From NCBI GenBank assembly GCA_043228905.1, contig JBHGNT010000013.1, positions 18,910,001-18,974,000 of the forward strand: DNA of 64,000 bases, given 5' to 3'. Below the pieces are notes generated by a model, which was given only the letters and a program-made list of their open reading frames with translations, was not told the DNA's origin and did not search any database. This document shows positions 35,001-46,994 of this stretch, piece after piece (positions within the stretch are counted from its first letter, which is position 1; each line of letters starts with the position of its first letter). Origin of the DNA: Azolla caroliniana (taxonomy: Eukaryota > Polypodiophyta). A program made the translations under genes and the position numbers.

Positions 35001-35219
35001 ATCCACCTTGCTAAGAATGCGGCCTACCATTCCCGGACGAAGCATATCCAGCGTAGGTATCATTGGATCCGGGAAAGAGTAGATGACCAGGAGTTCGCGC
35101 TGACAAAGATCCACACGGCCGAGAACATGTCAGATATGCTGACCAAAGTACTGACACCTGACAAGCTGGATGCATGTCGGAAGCGGTCCGGACTACTAAG
35201 ACATCCCATGCCGGAGTGA
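32082..35219 (+). pseudogene. Copia B pol: protease, integrase, RT, RNase H with lost catalytic residues
   Basis: A single frame of 1045 codons broken by stops at 33873, 34038, 34596, 34662 and 34959. Protease: WVVDSGALFHLTP. Integrase: zinc-binding HKRLCHM..KCTDC; catalytic Asp in TDVCQV and RADNGGEY; the third catalytic residue is changed from Glu to Lys (NGLAKRMN at about 32950). RT: the YVDD box reads YVDN at about 34245, so one metal-binding Asp is lost. RNase H: TDSDMSA, STTEAEYMAAVEA, TKHIQRRYHWIRE. Copia D on the other strand gives the intact sequence at each of these positions. Not capable of transposing by itself. Confidence 0.93.
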
Positions 35220-35229
35220 AGGGGGAGTT

Positions 35230-35911
35230 TGTTAGGAAACAGGTCCCTCAGGATGGGATGACCCGGTGAGAACCGGATGAGGAGTACCCAGCTACGGAAG
35301 ACCCGATGAGAACCGGACGAGGAGTACCCAGCTACGGAAGATCCGGTGAGAACCGGATGAGGAGTACCCAGCTACGGAGGACCCGGTGAGAACCGAATGA
35401 GGAGTACCCGGCAAGAGCCGGATGGTGAAGACCCGGTGAGAAGTGCTCATCGGATGAAGGGACATATTCGTAAATATGTTTCCTGAGAGGCCATCGGGGC
35501 TATATTTGTAAATAGCCGAAAATTCATATTAGTATAAATATGACTTAGGGCAAACTTAGTATAATGTTATTGTTGTCATTCTTGTTGGCGCAAGATTAGA
35601 GTGCATAACTGTGTACAGAGAGAGTGAGAGAGAGCAAGAGGTCGTTGCCTCTGTTGTAACCGCCGCCTGTGGCGAAGATAGAAAGCTTGAGGTCGTTGCT
35701 TCGGTGCTTTACCATTTGTACATTCTGACATAGTGATAGTTTGCAGTCTGTGGGCTACCGTGGTTTTTTCCCTAGTTTGGGTTTTCCATGTTAACATCCT
35801 GTGTTCTCTTCTCTCCATTGTGTCGTGCATTCATTCCCCGTTTTTCTGTGTTTTGATTCTAAACTCAGTTGTGGCCGAGCATTGTTCATTGGGAGCGTGT
35901 AGTTCCTGTCA
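35230..35911 (+). repeat. 3' LTR of copia B
   Basis: Same ends as the 5' LTR, 40 bp longer because it has one more copy of the GACCCGGTGAGAACCGG unit. Otherwise only a few per cent different by eye, which points to a fairly recent insertion. Confidence 0.93.
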
Positions 35912-35916
35912 AAATG

Positions 35917-36170
35917 TGGTTCCAACGAAATTTACAAATCTTTTTGGAACACGCTTAGGTTAAGATTGCAACGTGATTATAATTTATGCACAAGATACAA
36001 TAAATTCATGGGTGTAAATGAAATCAATATTGCATCAGAATTTACAATAGCTAACCCTATTACATAGAATGAGAAAGAAAGAAAGAAAGATATATTAACG
36101 TCTTCTAAGGCCAAAATTGGCCCATGAGACAAATGGTTTACAACAAAAATTGGGATATTTACCCATTGAT
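35917..36170. other. Short spacer between copia B and LINE 3' end
   Basis: About 250 bases of AT-rich DNA with no motif. It is the continuation of the site into which copia C and then B inserted. Confidence 0.4.
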
Positions 36171-39100
36171 CGAAAGTAAAAAATAAAAATAAAAATCGAG
36201 TTTTAAGATAAATAGTTCTAGTAAAATAAAATAACAAACATGTTCTACAATAAAATGATGTTATACTAGGCCTAATTTCATTTCCATCCAAGTCTCTCGA
36301 AGAGAAGCGGGAGGTCAAAGGGTTTCGATGTGGATGTGGCCCGTGGCCCCAATGTAAAAGGTGCCCCAAGCATAGCTTCTAGTCGATGTAGCTCACGTTC
36401 CTGTATCTTCTTAATCCTTCTACTCCGTGTTGACTTGTTTTGAAGCCCAACATCCGAGGGTGTTTGGTTGTTCTTTGTGTTTCGGCTTCTTTAAGAGAGA
36501 GGCCGAGCAGCGTAAGTGTATCCACATTCATCATTTATTCTCCCTATGTTGTTTTAGCTCTAAGATATACCTACCTAGTCTCTTTACATCCAGGGTATCT
36601 AATAGTTTGGAGAGGGTGGGAGAGGGTCCTAATATGTCTTGGTATTCCACTTGTATCTCGGCATAAGTTGGGAACTTGCATGTGAAGTGATACTCATCCT
36701 CTATCTCTATGTGGCACAACCTAGATAGCCTTTCCTCCGTAGGGACTCTATTAGCCCGACCATTCTCAATCTCAAGTTGGTGAGATGATATCCTAAGTTG
36801 TCCAATGGCAACCCTTAGTACATTTGATAAGAATGTATCTAGATATCTTGGTCGTGTAATAAAACCTAACTAAGAGAAGTGCAAGAAGTGTTCCTTATAG
36901 TGCAATATTTTAGATGGGAGTGGCTCTCGTGGGGTGATCCATTTACATCGAGTGTAAATTTGCCATATTTCTTGGCATATCACTTTATTACGGTCTTCAT
37001 GAGATATTAGAGTTTGGTCAGTCCCATGGTTGTACTTAAGCAGGGGGTAGGTTATTAATGTCTATGCCATTTGCAAGTAACCAATTCACCACAGTGTTAT
37101 ACCAAGAGCTAGTGTCTCCAGACACATGTAGGGATCGAGATGCCTCAAAGGCTCGACGGGATATCCTATCTTGTGGTTGGCTATGTATCCAATGAATAAA
37201 AACTACCACTTGAAACAGTGCTTCTACTAACATGGGGGCAGACTGAACTCTGCTCTAATAATGTCATGTGGTACTGTTGATTTGCTTCGGAATGGACATG
37301 ATAACATCGTTACCAAAGGTCTCTCTAATTGCGTCCACATGAAAGATGGTAGACCTGGAGCCCGTACTACTGATGCATACATGAGGGAAGGGGTCACTAA
37401 TGAGTCGAAGAGCCATCCCTTAGTCCGTGGCTCTTGAAAGTATGCCCGGTGGCATTGTCTCTCTAAGAGTGAGAGGAATGCATACCCTCTCGTTAGCCTA
37501 TCTTTGGTTGCCTGGGTCATCGAGAATTTACCTGAGCAAGCACTAAAAGTGACTCCCAAGTATACATATGATCCAACTATACCTCAACTAGTTTATGAGA
37601 GAGGATTAGGTGACATTTACTCCTAACTCGGGACGATGTATGAAAGATAAGGACTTTAGTTTTCGCTAGATTCACTACCAATTCTCGTTGTGTACAAAAG
37701 TCATCTAGGGAATTAAGATGCTTTTGTAGGTCTTGTTCTGACTCCGAGAGCAAGACAATGTCGTCTGCGTAGAGTAAGAGACTAACTTGCGTATCCCCAA
37801 TAGCTACTCCCTTGCCTCCCTTACGAGCAATAAAATCAGTGATCTCATCAATGTAGATCCCAAAAAGAGTCGATGATAGGGAGCAACCCTGTTTTACACC
37901 AATGGTGCTAGTGAAACAATCGGATAGGCCACCTGGGCATCTTACGCACCCAGAGACTTGCTCTTATAGGGCATAAATGGCCCAGATCATGTCATTTGGT
38001 ATCTCCAAGCTCTTAAGTCTATCAAACAACTTCTCCCTAGAAAATGTGTCAAAGGCTTTGCGGAAGTCCACAAAGCAACAATATAGTTTCTTCTTACGAG
38101 CCTTCGTCTGGTCAATTAAGCACCTAAGTGTGAAGATATGGTCAATAGTGGAGAAAGTTCGTCTAAAGCCAACCTGCTCAGGTGCTCGAAGACTTAATGT
38201 TTCCATATAATCGCTAAGCTCCGCTTCCATTACCGCACCATATAGTTTACCGAGCGTATGGCCTATCATAATGGTCCTATATGTATTTGGGTCCATTGGG
38301 TTCCCTCCTTTATGTATAGGGGCCACTGTGTTCATGGTCAATTGTGGTGGATAACCCTCGGCGAGGGCATGGTTGAAGATTAGAGTGAGAAAGGGGGCTA
38401 TGCACTCTCGAGCATATATGATGTGCTTGGCTCGCAATCCTGTGTGGTCCATGGATTTCCTATGTTGTAATTTATTTATGACCTTCGTGACCCTAAAGGT
38501 CGTGAAAAGTGTCCCCATGTTAGGTGGGGGTGTGGAAGGCATTGGGATGGGTGGTTGGTTCAAGACATGGTAGAGTCTCTCAATATATGTGTACCAAATA
38601 TTGGGATCCTCGATGGGTGTTTGTGGTCGTGGTTCCCGTAGTCTCTTCCATGCAAGGGCGCAATACCTACTCATGAGCATATGGTAGAGTTCCCAATATT
38701 AGGATGCTTCCCAAGCTCCTCTTTTACAACGTGTCATCTTGCGCATCTCTTTTCGAGCCTGTACTGAGGAAATAGTACCACTAAGTCACGACACTTTAAG
38801 TTGTCTATACAACTCTCTACAATCCTTATCATACCACTTGTTCTGTGGCATAGACCCTATTCTACTATGATTGGAGTGTTTCGTGTATGGGAAGCTACTA
38901 ATTGATGCTGAGTGAACAGTGTGTGCGAGTTCTGTAGTGAGGTTCTCTAAAGGCAAGGAAGAATCAAAAGAGGAGAGACGGGCTTGAACATGTCGAGAGT
39001 AGATGTCAAAGTTCAAGTAGATGATGGCCAAAGCTTGTGGTGTCCGCACCTTGATCCTTTAATGTACACATTATGTCTAAGTCTAATGGGTCGACATTCA

Positions 39101-39943
39101 CCATTTAGAGGTTTCTGAAATATTGTGCATTGAAATCTCCTACATTGACATCTCCTACAAGGAAGACTTCCCCTTGAGAAGAATATCAGATTATGTCATC
39201 CAATAAAGGTTTGTATGGAAAAGGCCCATGCAGCGTTCCTTCATCAAGTATACTCGCCTCTCCAGCCATATTATACCGAGATCCTTTCGGGGGGAAGTAA
39301 CACACGCCAATAACTATCGTTGGATCCTTGCTAGTGAGGACTTTCACCCACATAAAATGGGTTTCTGGGTCTTTCTTTAGTATTTCTAATAATCCTATTA
39401 TGTATCTCTCTCAAAAATAGTATCGCAACCCCTCCAGACCCTCTAGCAATATGTCGACGTGAGGTTTGTCTAAAGACAGATTCCCAATGAAAACCGTCAA
39501 CTTGTGGCAATCCTCGATTTGGGCTCTAATGTGTTTCTACTAAATAAAGTATGTCAAATACCTTCAAAATCTCCTCTAGACGGCCAAGGTGTGTCCAAAG
39601 TGCACTGTTACAGTTTATTGTCTGTCACATGGGCTACACGTCGTCAATTGGCAGCGCGATCATTTATTATCACACGTCCGTCTCGGTAAAAAGCACGATG
39701 CCCCTCTTTACGAGCTTGTATGACTCACGACATACAAGTTTTATGATGCTCAATTTGCATCTTGGTCAGGTTTTCATCGAGGTAGATAGGGTCCCTGCCC
39801 AATCCTCGAAGAATTGGTCTCTTTTTAAAAAATGTGATTCTAGATTCTAAATCCTTAAACTGAAGGACCAAAGCTCTTTTCCTAGTGGTGTCACGTCCTA
39901 CCCTCCAAGTTTTAGTGATTGGTAGGGCTTCGTACCCCAACAT
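36171..39943 (-). pseudogene. LINE (non-LTR) retrotransposon: ORF1 end, endonuclease, reverse transcriptase, 3' end
   Basis: Minus-strand order: end of ORF1 (MLGYEALPITKTWRVGRD..RKRALVLQFKDLESR, then IYLDENLTKMQIEH, 39943-39730); APE-type endonuclease relics at about 39700-39060 (FLVGDVNV.DFNAQ-like block near 39130, PTIVIGVCYFPPKGS near 39290); linker to RT (38786-39049); RT core 37964-38680 (APIHKGGNPMDPNTYRTI, QVGFRRTFSTIDHIFTLR, CCFVDFRKAFDTFSREKL) with the catalytic box LLYADDIVLL at about 37755-37785 after a stop at 37964; C-terminal zinc motif CHIEIEDEYHFTCKFPTY at about 36660-36720. Many stops and shifts. An AT-rich tail near 36171-36200 may be the 3' end. Its 5' part lies at 56706-57480, beyond the inserted Gypsy element. 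Confidence 0.85.
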
Positions 39944-40095
39944 TTTCCACAATTTGGCACGCCCGGTTACAGCTGTGAGTGCACAGCGAACTTCGTTGAA
40001 GGTAACCACCAGCCGCCGTTACGGCGCCCTCTCGCACCACGAGGTCTCGGCCACCCGCCCGACGCCCTGAGCCAGTCGAAGGAACTTCCGGCTCG

Positions 40096-41717
40096 GTGGT
40101 CACTGACCAATCCTTTCCCGATCAATCGGGGGCTTGTCCAGGGCAATCCTCGCTACCGGACACTCGATCGCGAGTTGATTCACCACAAGAACCCCCGTCG
40201 AGCCCTCCGGAGGTCAATCAACCGGAACTAAACCCTTTTCCGGTGCTACCAGAAGACCCACAGTACGACATCATGTCGTACCCATACCCACGATATACCG
40301 ACGGACCAGACGCGGAGTCACACGTCCGTGCCTTCATATCCACGTGGCAGGCTAACCACTCCACGCACCGCCTCACGCCGGCCGAAATCGATGCCTCGAA
40401 GATTGTCGAGTTCACACTCTCCCTCGATGAACCGGCCGCACGATGGTACTCTCGCCTCGAAATAGGAGAGGCCACCACTTTCCAAATCGTGCGCACAAAG
40501 TTCCTTGAACATTTTCATCGCGAGGTGCCTAAATGGGAATTGCTCCGGCAATTCTTCTCTATATGCCAGGAACCGCACGAAACGGTCGCGCAGTTCACGA
40601 TCCGGTTCCAGGATCTCTACAGACAAGTGGTCGATGATGTCTCGGCACAACATATACCAGACACTTTCCTATCCAGTTTACGAGAGCCTCTATGAACGAC
40701 TCTCACACTTACAAATTTCGCCAACCATACTATCGAACAAGTCATAGCGCGCGTTCTCGCCCTCCATCGGAACCGGCACGGCACGGCCTTCTCGATGACA
40801 TCCTTGCAAAACGCTCTTCCCCAAGAGGACAATCGCTTTCGCCAAGCCCTCCAATGCACTGCGTGTTCAGGATCAGGGCACCTGGCCCTCAAATGTCCCC
40901 ATCGACCACAGTGTCCGATCTGTCATTCTCGAGCTCACACGGTCGAGCAGTGCGAATATAATATGCTGAACCGCACAACGGCGGCACCGGTCCGCCAGAT
41001 CGAGCCACGAAATACATACTCTCGACAGGATGAGCGATATATCTACTGAGACCAGGATAACGACCAACCGCGATCCCCGGATCGATGGCGCCGAAACGAC
41101 GACTACCAACGTGATAATCGCCGTGATTATTATCGCGATGACCGGCACGACGATTATGCTCGATACGATGACGATCGCAATGATCGGTATGACCGAAGGA
41201 ACTCACGCATGGATCGGCGAAACGGCAACTGCAACACACGCAACAATAGAAGACCTAATCACAACTGCCGACGGGACGCTCCTCAACATGACCAGCGCAA
41301 CTCCAACGCACCTCGGAACAACCCACCACCAAACGAGACCGAGAATCAACAACAACAGCTTCCACACACAGACTGAGCGGACACCAGCAGCTCAGCCAAT
41401 GTTTTAAATGTAATCAACCAGGCCACTACGCCACGCAATGTCCGACAACCAACCGTGGCAAGGCACTCGCGGTGAACAGTATCATGGCCGATGTTCAAAC
41501 GGTCACTACCCAGAGTAAAGCGCAGACTACTCAGTGGCAAATCCAGGATGACGTACGACAAGCAGCAAAAGAATGGGTCGACACGGCCAATAAAAATAAT
41601 GCCGCACGCATGCAAACTGACATGAGGGACGGGCCCAGTGAAGTACCACAAACCCCGGCACCATCCACGTCGTCGGAGGACGACCAGCTATGGGATGTTC
41701 TTACCAACTCCCGCATC
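40096..41717 (+). pseudogene. Gypsy 1 gag
   Basis: Retrotransposon gag core at 40300-40690 (ARWYSRL, VRTKFLEHFHRE, ETVAQFTIRFQDLYRQV). Three CCHC zinc knuckles follow: CTACSGSGHLALKC, CPICHSRAHTVEQC and, in a shifted frame at about 41405, CFKCNQPGHYATQC. Stops at 40693, 41047 and 41374 and a frameshift near 41380 break the frame. The stretch between second and third knuckle is rich in Arg, Asp, Tyr and Asn. The true start is uncertain: no ATG precedes the conserved part in frame nearby. The frame continues to 41717, where gypsy 2 entered. Confidence 0.85.
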
Positions 41718-41721
41718 TCGC

Positions 41722-41801
41722 TATCGCGTTGCTACGCGCGTGCGTGGAGAACGAGGAGGGACCACTAGGGTCTTGGACCGAGGAATAGGTGAGGAAGCGA
41801 A

Positions 41802-41848
<47 letters not shown>

Positions 41849-42434
41849 GCTCACACACGGATAGACAAAGAAGCGCGCGGGAACGCAGCCCAACCAACAC
41901 AAGAGACGCAAGTCGGGCAGGAGATAGAGTATAAGAACGCGTATAAAAGTATATGTATGCAGATGACTCGAACGGTTACAACCGATCAGGTCAGCGAGAC
42001 GGGTGTCGACGCCTGATCACCCACGCACACAAGGGAGCACGATGGGATTCTGTCGGAAGCACACAGGCGTTCCACGGAGCAGAATCAGCCTCTCGAGAAC
42101 CTGTGTAAAGAAAGCTATGGGGAACGACAGAGGAGAAGAGCTCGGTCCCAGTCCGACAGCACTTCGTCCCCTCTAGTGCGCGATGCCCCTCTCCCCCTCG
42201 TCTCCCTCTCTTTTATAGCTCAAGGAGGGAGGCCGTTTCACCCGTTTACATCACATTAATTCTCTGTCCTTTTGGACAGAGATACTCCTTGATTTCCCCT
42301 TTAGAATATTGCTACCTAGGATTTAACCCTTGCGCCTACCTATCTACTTTACGACAAGGGACGTGCCCACGTGTAAGGGCCCGTTCACACACACTATACA
42401 CGGTTTGCGCCTGGGGACGGTTTTCTTCACGACA
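41722..42434 (-). repeat. 3' LTR of gypsy 2
   Basis: 713 bp, about 97 % identical by eye to the other copy apart from a longer (GA)n run (41799-41848). On the minus strand GAGCTATAAAAGAGAGGG at about 42205-42222 is a good TATA box. Confidence 0.92.
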
Positions 42435-42479
42435 TCCGCCCCCACCTAACCGCGCATCCACCGGTATACGCCAAAATTG

Positions 42480-43453
42480 GGTTCCTACTTGGAGAAAACC
42501 GGTCCTTGCTTTTATTCCTCGTTTACCGGTTCATCCTCCGCCTCGGGCTACTCGTCGTCGTTGTCCATGCCCCCTAGCCTCGGCTCCCCGTCGTGCCGTT
42601 TCTTGAACACTTTGATCCTCTTCCCCGTTACCGGTATCGCCATTCTCGTACCGTCGAGCTCCGCGAGATGCTACGTCCCATTGCCGTTGGCGCCTGTTAC
42701 TACGTAAGGCCCGAACCACCTCCTCGCAAACTTCCGCGTGGCCCTGTGCTGATTGTCGAGGCTGTTGTCGTAGACTAGCACCCAGTCGCCTTCCTCGATC
42801 TTCCTTCGCCGGAGCCGGTGTGTTCGGTCGAACCGGGCTTTGTTCCTTACCCTCGCTACCCGAAATTTCTCCGCGGCTCACTCTACGTCCTCCGGCCTCC
42901 GCTCGAGCTGTCGAATCCGCGCCGCCAACAGTTCCTCCCAGCTCATCTCATCCCTCCAGTCCACCGTGGCCCACGAGGAGATCATTCGCTCTGTTGGCAT
43001 GATCAGCTTCTGTCTGAACATCAGCTCGGCCGGCATGAACCCGGTTACCGAACTGTGCGTAGTCCGGTCCGCCCACAAGGCATAAGGTAGTAGCCGTGGC
43101 CAGTCCCCGACTCGGCCTCCACACGCCCGTACTAGCGCTTTGACAATTGGCCCGTGTCTGCGCTCCACCTTCCCGTTCGCCTCCGGATTGTACGCTATGG
43201 TGAGCGAAAGTTTGACTCCTAGCCGGTCGAACAGCTCTTCGGCCTCTTCTGCGTCCAACTCACCACGGTCAGCCACGATCTTCCCTACGCACCCGTATCG
43301 GCATACTACGTCCTCAATCAAAAACCGGCACACGGCTGCCGTCGTCTTGTTCAGCAGGGCTCGACCTTCAACCTGGTTCGTTAGATCTTCCCGAGCCAGC
43401 ACCAGATACCACATCTGTCCTACCCCCATTGGCATCGTCACCAAATCTACCAT
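42480..43453 (-). pseudogene. Gypsy 2 integrase core and GPF/Y-type C terminus
   Basis: Minus-strand frame continuing from the RNase H section. Integrase core: MVDLVTMPMGVGQMWYLVLARE (first Asp), KIVADRGE (second Asp), NPEANGKVERRH (Glu). After an in-frame TGA at 42878 the frame goes on with RVRNKARFDRTHRL, IEEGDWVLVYD and RRWFGPYVV, the SH3-like C-terminal module with its GPY motif. Another in-frame stop lies near 43490, between the zinc-binding domain and the core. Confidence 0.88.
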
Positions 43454-43573
43454 CCATTTGAAGTGGACAGTCGGAGGGTAGGTCGGGTGAAGCTAGTCCC
43501 GATGTCGGATCATGGAGTGCACCTGACAGCTTTCGCAGGTCGTCACGAACTGATGCACGTCCCGGTATAGTCC

Positions 43574-44689
43574 CTACCACCAGTACTTCCCCTTTAGCTT
43601 TTCGAACGTGGCCCACGTTCCACGATGTCCAGCCCACGAGCTATCGTGGTATGCCACCAGCAAATCCTCCTGATCCTCCTTCGCCACCACTCGGAGCGGG
43701 ATGTCGTTCCTCTTCTTCGGGTGCTTCCAGATGTATCCGTCCCGGAGAAAGAATCGGTAGGCTTTCTTCCGAATACGGTTGGCCTCGTCCGTTGTCCATG
43801 CCGCGTCCGGTGTCATTGTTTTCAGGAACCCGTCGATCTGCAGCCACTCCCCATCGTACTTGCTCTCGTCGAAGTCGTTAAATGTTGGAGAGTGTTCCCC
43901 ATTGGTTGTCACGTAAGCCGCCTCGAAGAAGTCCACGCCGACTTCCTCGTCCTCTGAAACCATGCCGCCGTCGTTTTCGAACCTCGCCCTTGAAAGCATG
44001 TCGGCCATGGCGTTGTCTTTCCCGGAAATGTGTCGTATTTCCGGATTCAGGGACTTGATGTATGCTATCCACCTGAGCATTGCCAGGTCCGGTGTTGCGC
44101 ATCCGGAAACCATGCCAAGAATTGGCAGGCAGTCCGTCTCGATAATTACCTCTGCCCCGATCAGGTAGTCTTTATTGGCCTTTGCCGCTGAAACGATACC
44201 CCAAAGCTCGCGTTTAACCTGGGCGTATCCTCGTTGTCGCTCGCTGAGGACCTTCGCACCGAACCGGATCGGGGAACGCATGCCGTCCTTGTCCTCCTGG
44301 TTGACGACCCATCCGATCCCGGTCAGACTCGTGTCTACCGTTACGTAAATTGGAGTGCTCTTTCCGTAGACAGCCTTTCGGAGCGCCAGAGCCGCGGCAA
44401 GTGCTTCCTTCATCTTCCGAACAGACTCCGTATGCTCGTCTCTCCACTCGAATCTTCGCCCCTTTTCCAGCAACCCGTATAACGGCTCCACGACGTGAGC
44501 GTAATGCGGGATCCATATGTGGTAGAATGCGCACGCTCCCAAGAACCTCCAAACCTCCGTGACCGAGCTACTGTCGTTCTTCATCGCGGAGATGGCTTCT
44601 ACCTTAGCCAGAGACGGTTTCCGGCCGTACAGCCCGCATAGGTGTCCGACGACCATTATCTCTGATTGCCCGAAGGCCGACTTTCCCAA
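43574..44689 (-). pseudogene. Gypsy 2 RT end, RNase H and integrase zinc-binding domain
   Basis: 371-codon frame. End of RT with thumb/connection (LGACAFYHIWIPHYAHVVEPLYGLL, FEWRDEH), RNase H (PIYVTVDTSLTGIGWVVNQ, AKVLSERQRGYAQVKREL, IIETDCLPIL), a spacer with SGKDNAMADMLSRAR, then H..H of the integrase HHCC finger (HDSSWAGHRG). The two Cys (CESC) come after a stop at 43574. It is one frame off from the preceding RT section. Confidence 0.88.
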
Positions 44690-45522
44690 GAGAAGGTGAG
44701 CCTCGCGCCCTCCAACCTCTGCAACACCTTCTCGTAGTCATCGATGTGCGTCGCCATGAATTTCTGGCATCCGTCCGGTCCGATCGCCTCGTCCCTTTCC
44801 TCCACCGGGCATCCCTTGATTGGGACGTCGTCCAAAAACGGCATGGTGATGTCTGGGATACAATCCCTCAGCACCTTGTTCATTGCGTTCACCATGTGAG
44901 CCACCAAGTTCGTCCCTCCTTGCGGCAGGGTACACATTCATACTAGGCCGAGAGGAGTTCGCATTGTCGTGATATCTCTGCTCTCCACGGCAAGCTGGAA
45001 CTGATCGTACCCCGAGTAGAGATGATCGACCGAGTAAATCGACCTTCCGGCGAAGGCCTCCGCAAACTCGTCTATTGTCGGTCCGATTCCTGCGTTTCGA
45101 ATGGTCACCTTGTTGACCGGCTGCAGGTCTAAAATAAAGCGCAGCGTGCCGTCCTTCTTCGGCACGGTAAACCACCAATTCGAGTATGGGGCACTCGACG
45201 GTTCGAGGATTCCCATCTTGACCTTTTGCTTTAACAGCTCCATCAGCTTCGGGATGTGAGCTCTAGGTACTGGAATCGGTTTGAGACTCCACGGCATGTG
45301 CGGTACCGTGAATATCACCATCGGTTCTACGACCGTCGGGTCTACGCACTCGATCTCCTCTGGTGAGAATGCGAAAGCCTTCTCGTGCCTTCCGAGCATT
45401 TCCCGAAAACGGTCCTCTTCTGCCAACAGTAGGAAGCCGCCCCCACCGATTTTGAGCTCGCGCAACGTTATGTCGGTGAACGTGTGTCCTATGCGGGCCG
45501 GATTTCGTAAACTCGGGTCCAA
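44690..45522 (-). pseudogene. Gypsy 2 reverse transcriptase palm and fingers
   Basis: MGILEPSSAPYSNWWFTVPKKDGTLRFILDLQPVN-type fingers at about 45160-45260, SIYSVDHLYSGYDQFQLAVE, TPLGLV, then an in-frame stop at 44938 and QGGTNLV..MNKVLRD. The catalytic box is FLDDVPIKG. A frameshift near 44690 joins the next segment. Confidence 0.88.
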
Positions 45523-46193
45523 CGCAACCCCCTTTATTCACAACTCGCTGCCCTCCGGCAAGGGAGCCGCGACTGGCCTCACCTTCCGGTCCACAGTCTT
45601 GTATCTCGTGTCCACCCGGGCCGTCCGACCCGACTCGAGCCCTCTACTGAAGTCCGCGATGACTTCGTACACCCTTTCCGAACATACCCGAATCGTTCAG
45701 TCCTCTTTAAGGACTCCTCCGACTACCTCTCGCAGCTCCCCCAAGGTATCGTCGAAAGAGACCGTCTCCACGGCTCCGTTGATTTCCTCTCCAAGGCCGA
45801 GGACGCCACATGCCCGAAGTCACTCCTCCGCCCTTTTCTTCTTCCGTCCAACAACGTCAACTATCGTACACCCTCCGTTGTCGGAGAACCAAAATTTCCT
45901 ACTTATAGTACAGGGTTTCTTCGCTATCTTACACTTGTGGGGTTCTCCCGGAGTGTCCGGACTATCGCGGCCCCACGCCTTGATAGCCCTCTTCAAAACT
46001 CCTCCCGGCTCTCGCCCCCGAGGGTCTCGCGGTTCCTCTAATGGTTCGGTCTCACCGTCAGGAACTGGACCGAGTGGCGCCCATCCTGGCTCTTGACCCT
46101 TGCATAGGCCGAGCCGTTGTCCAGCACCTTGGTCTCCATTCGTGCTGCCGTGATGTACGGTTCTCCGAGTATAACTGGATGTGAGGACGTCTC

Positions 46194-46640
46194 TTATACG
46201 AAGAAGTGCTGGTCAATCTCGACATCGTCGATCTTTACTCGTACATTCGGGCAGGCTCCACGCAGTTCCTCGGTGGCACGCGTTGCCGCCCGTATTTTCC
46301 ACCCGTGCTTGGTGTTGATCGGCCATTTCCCCTTCTTATAGAAGTCCATGGACATCAAATTGATTTCCGAACCGTGGTCCACCAACGCCACCACCGGTTC
46401 ATGAACATCTTTGATCTTCACGGGGGTCTCCGTGGTCGCTCTGGCCCAGTGCGGCCTCGAATAGTGGCTCTCTACCAACTCGTCTTCTAGCGCCATGTCC
46501 TCTATGTGCGTCGTCCGCACCTCCACCGGCTTCTCCAGTTTTGTCTCCATCGACAGCCTCTTCCTCTTCACCAAGTCTACGATGGAGTCGTGGAACTCCT
46601 TCTTGGCGATCCCGAGCACTTCCCTCAGCGATAGCTCCAC
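46194..46640 (-). pseudogene. Gypsy 2 protease
   Basis: Aspartic protease block VVALVDHGSEINLMSMDFYKK, with the active-site triad reading Asp-His-Gly rather than Asp-Ser/Thr-Gly, then TRATEELRGACPNVRVKIDDVEI. Upstream is a charged region. A stop follows at the end (at about 46194). The His at the Ser/Thr position may have reduced activity. Confidence 0.75.
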
Positions 46641-46994
46641 CTTGCTGTCGAGGATTCGTTCTTCCAGGACCTTTCGCAGGTCCGTGGATCTTTCGATTTC
46701 TGTGCCCAGCCGGTACCAGCCCTTCTTGGGATTATCCTAGGCGCTGGTTACAACGGCCTCATTCCGTCTTTGCCCGAATCGAGTTTCATATCGCTGCGAG
46801 GGCCCGGCCCCTCCGGTTTTCCCTACCCGTTATTCCTCCACCAGAGCCTTGTAGTTCTGACAAGCGGCTTCGACGAAGCCCGTCTTTTCTTCCACTGGGT
46901 CACTCCACCCGGTTACCTCCCGGACCCGTTTTTCCGCACGGTCCACCTTTTCTTTCCTCAGCCGTGCGCCGGCGACGCCTTCCAGCATCGTCAG

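Larger units (their letters stand above)
30508..35911 (+). mobile_element. Copia element B, complete, catalytically dead
   Basis: LTRs 30508-31149 and 35230-35911 flanked by the perfect target duplication AAATG (30503-30507 and 35912-35916). Primer site TGGTATCAGAGC at 31152-31163 is a perfect tRNA-iMet match. The purine tract gaagggggagtt precedes the 3' LTR. Gag and pol are both recognisable at full length. It entered just 12 bases beyond the end of copia C and its target duplication begins 8 bases after that of C. Confidence 0.95.

Noticed and set aside
42480-42880. Chromodomain at the end of gypsy 2 integrase
   Set aside because: Only the SH3-like part with the GPY motif is visible. No aromatic cage pattern follows before the purine tract.
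45281-46096. 271-residue plus-strand ORF in gypsy 2
   Set aside because: Shadow on the opposite strand of the RT and upstream region. The real pol motifs are all on the minus strand.
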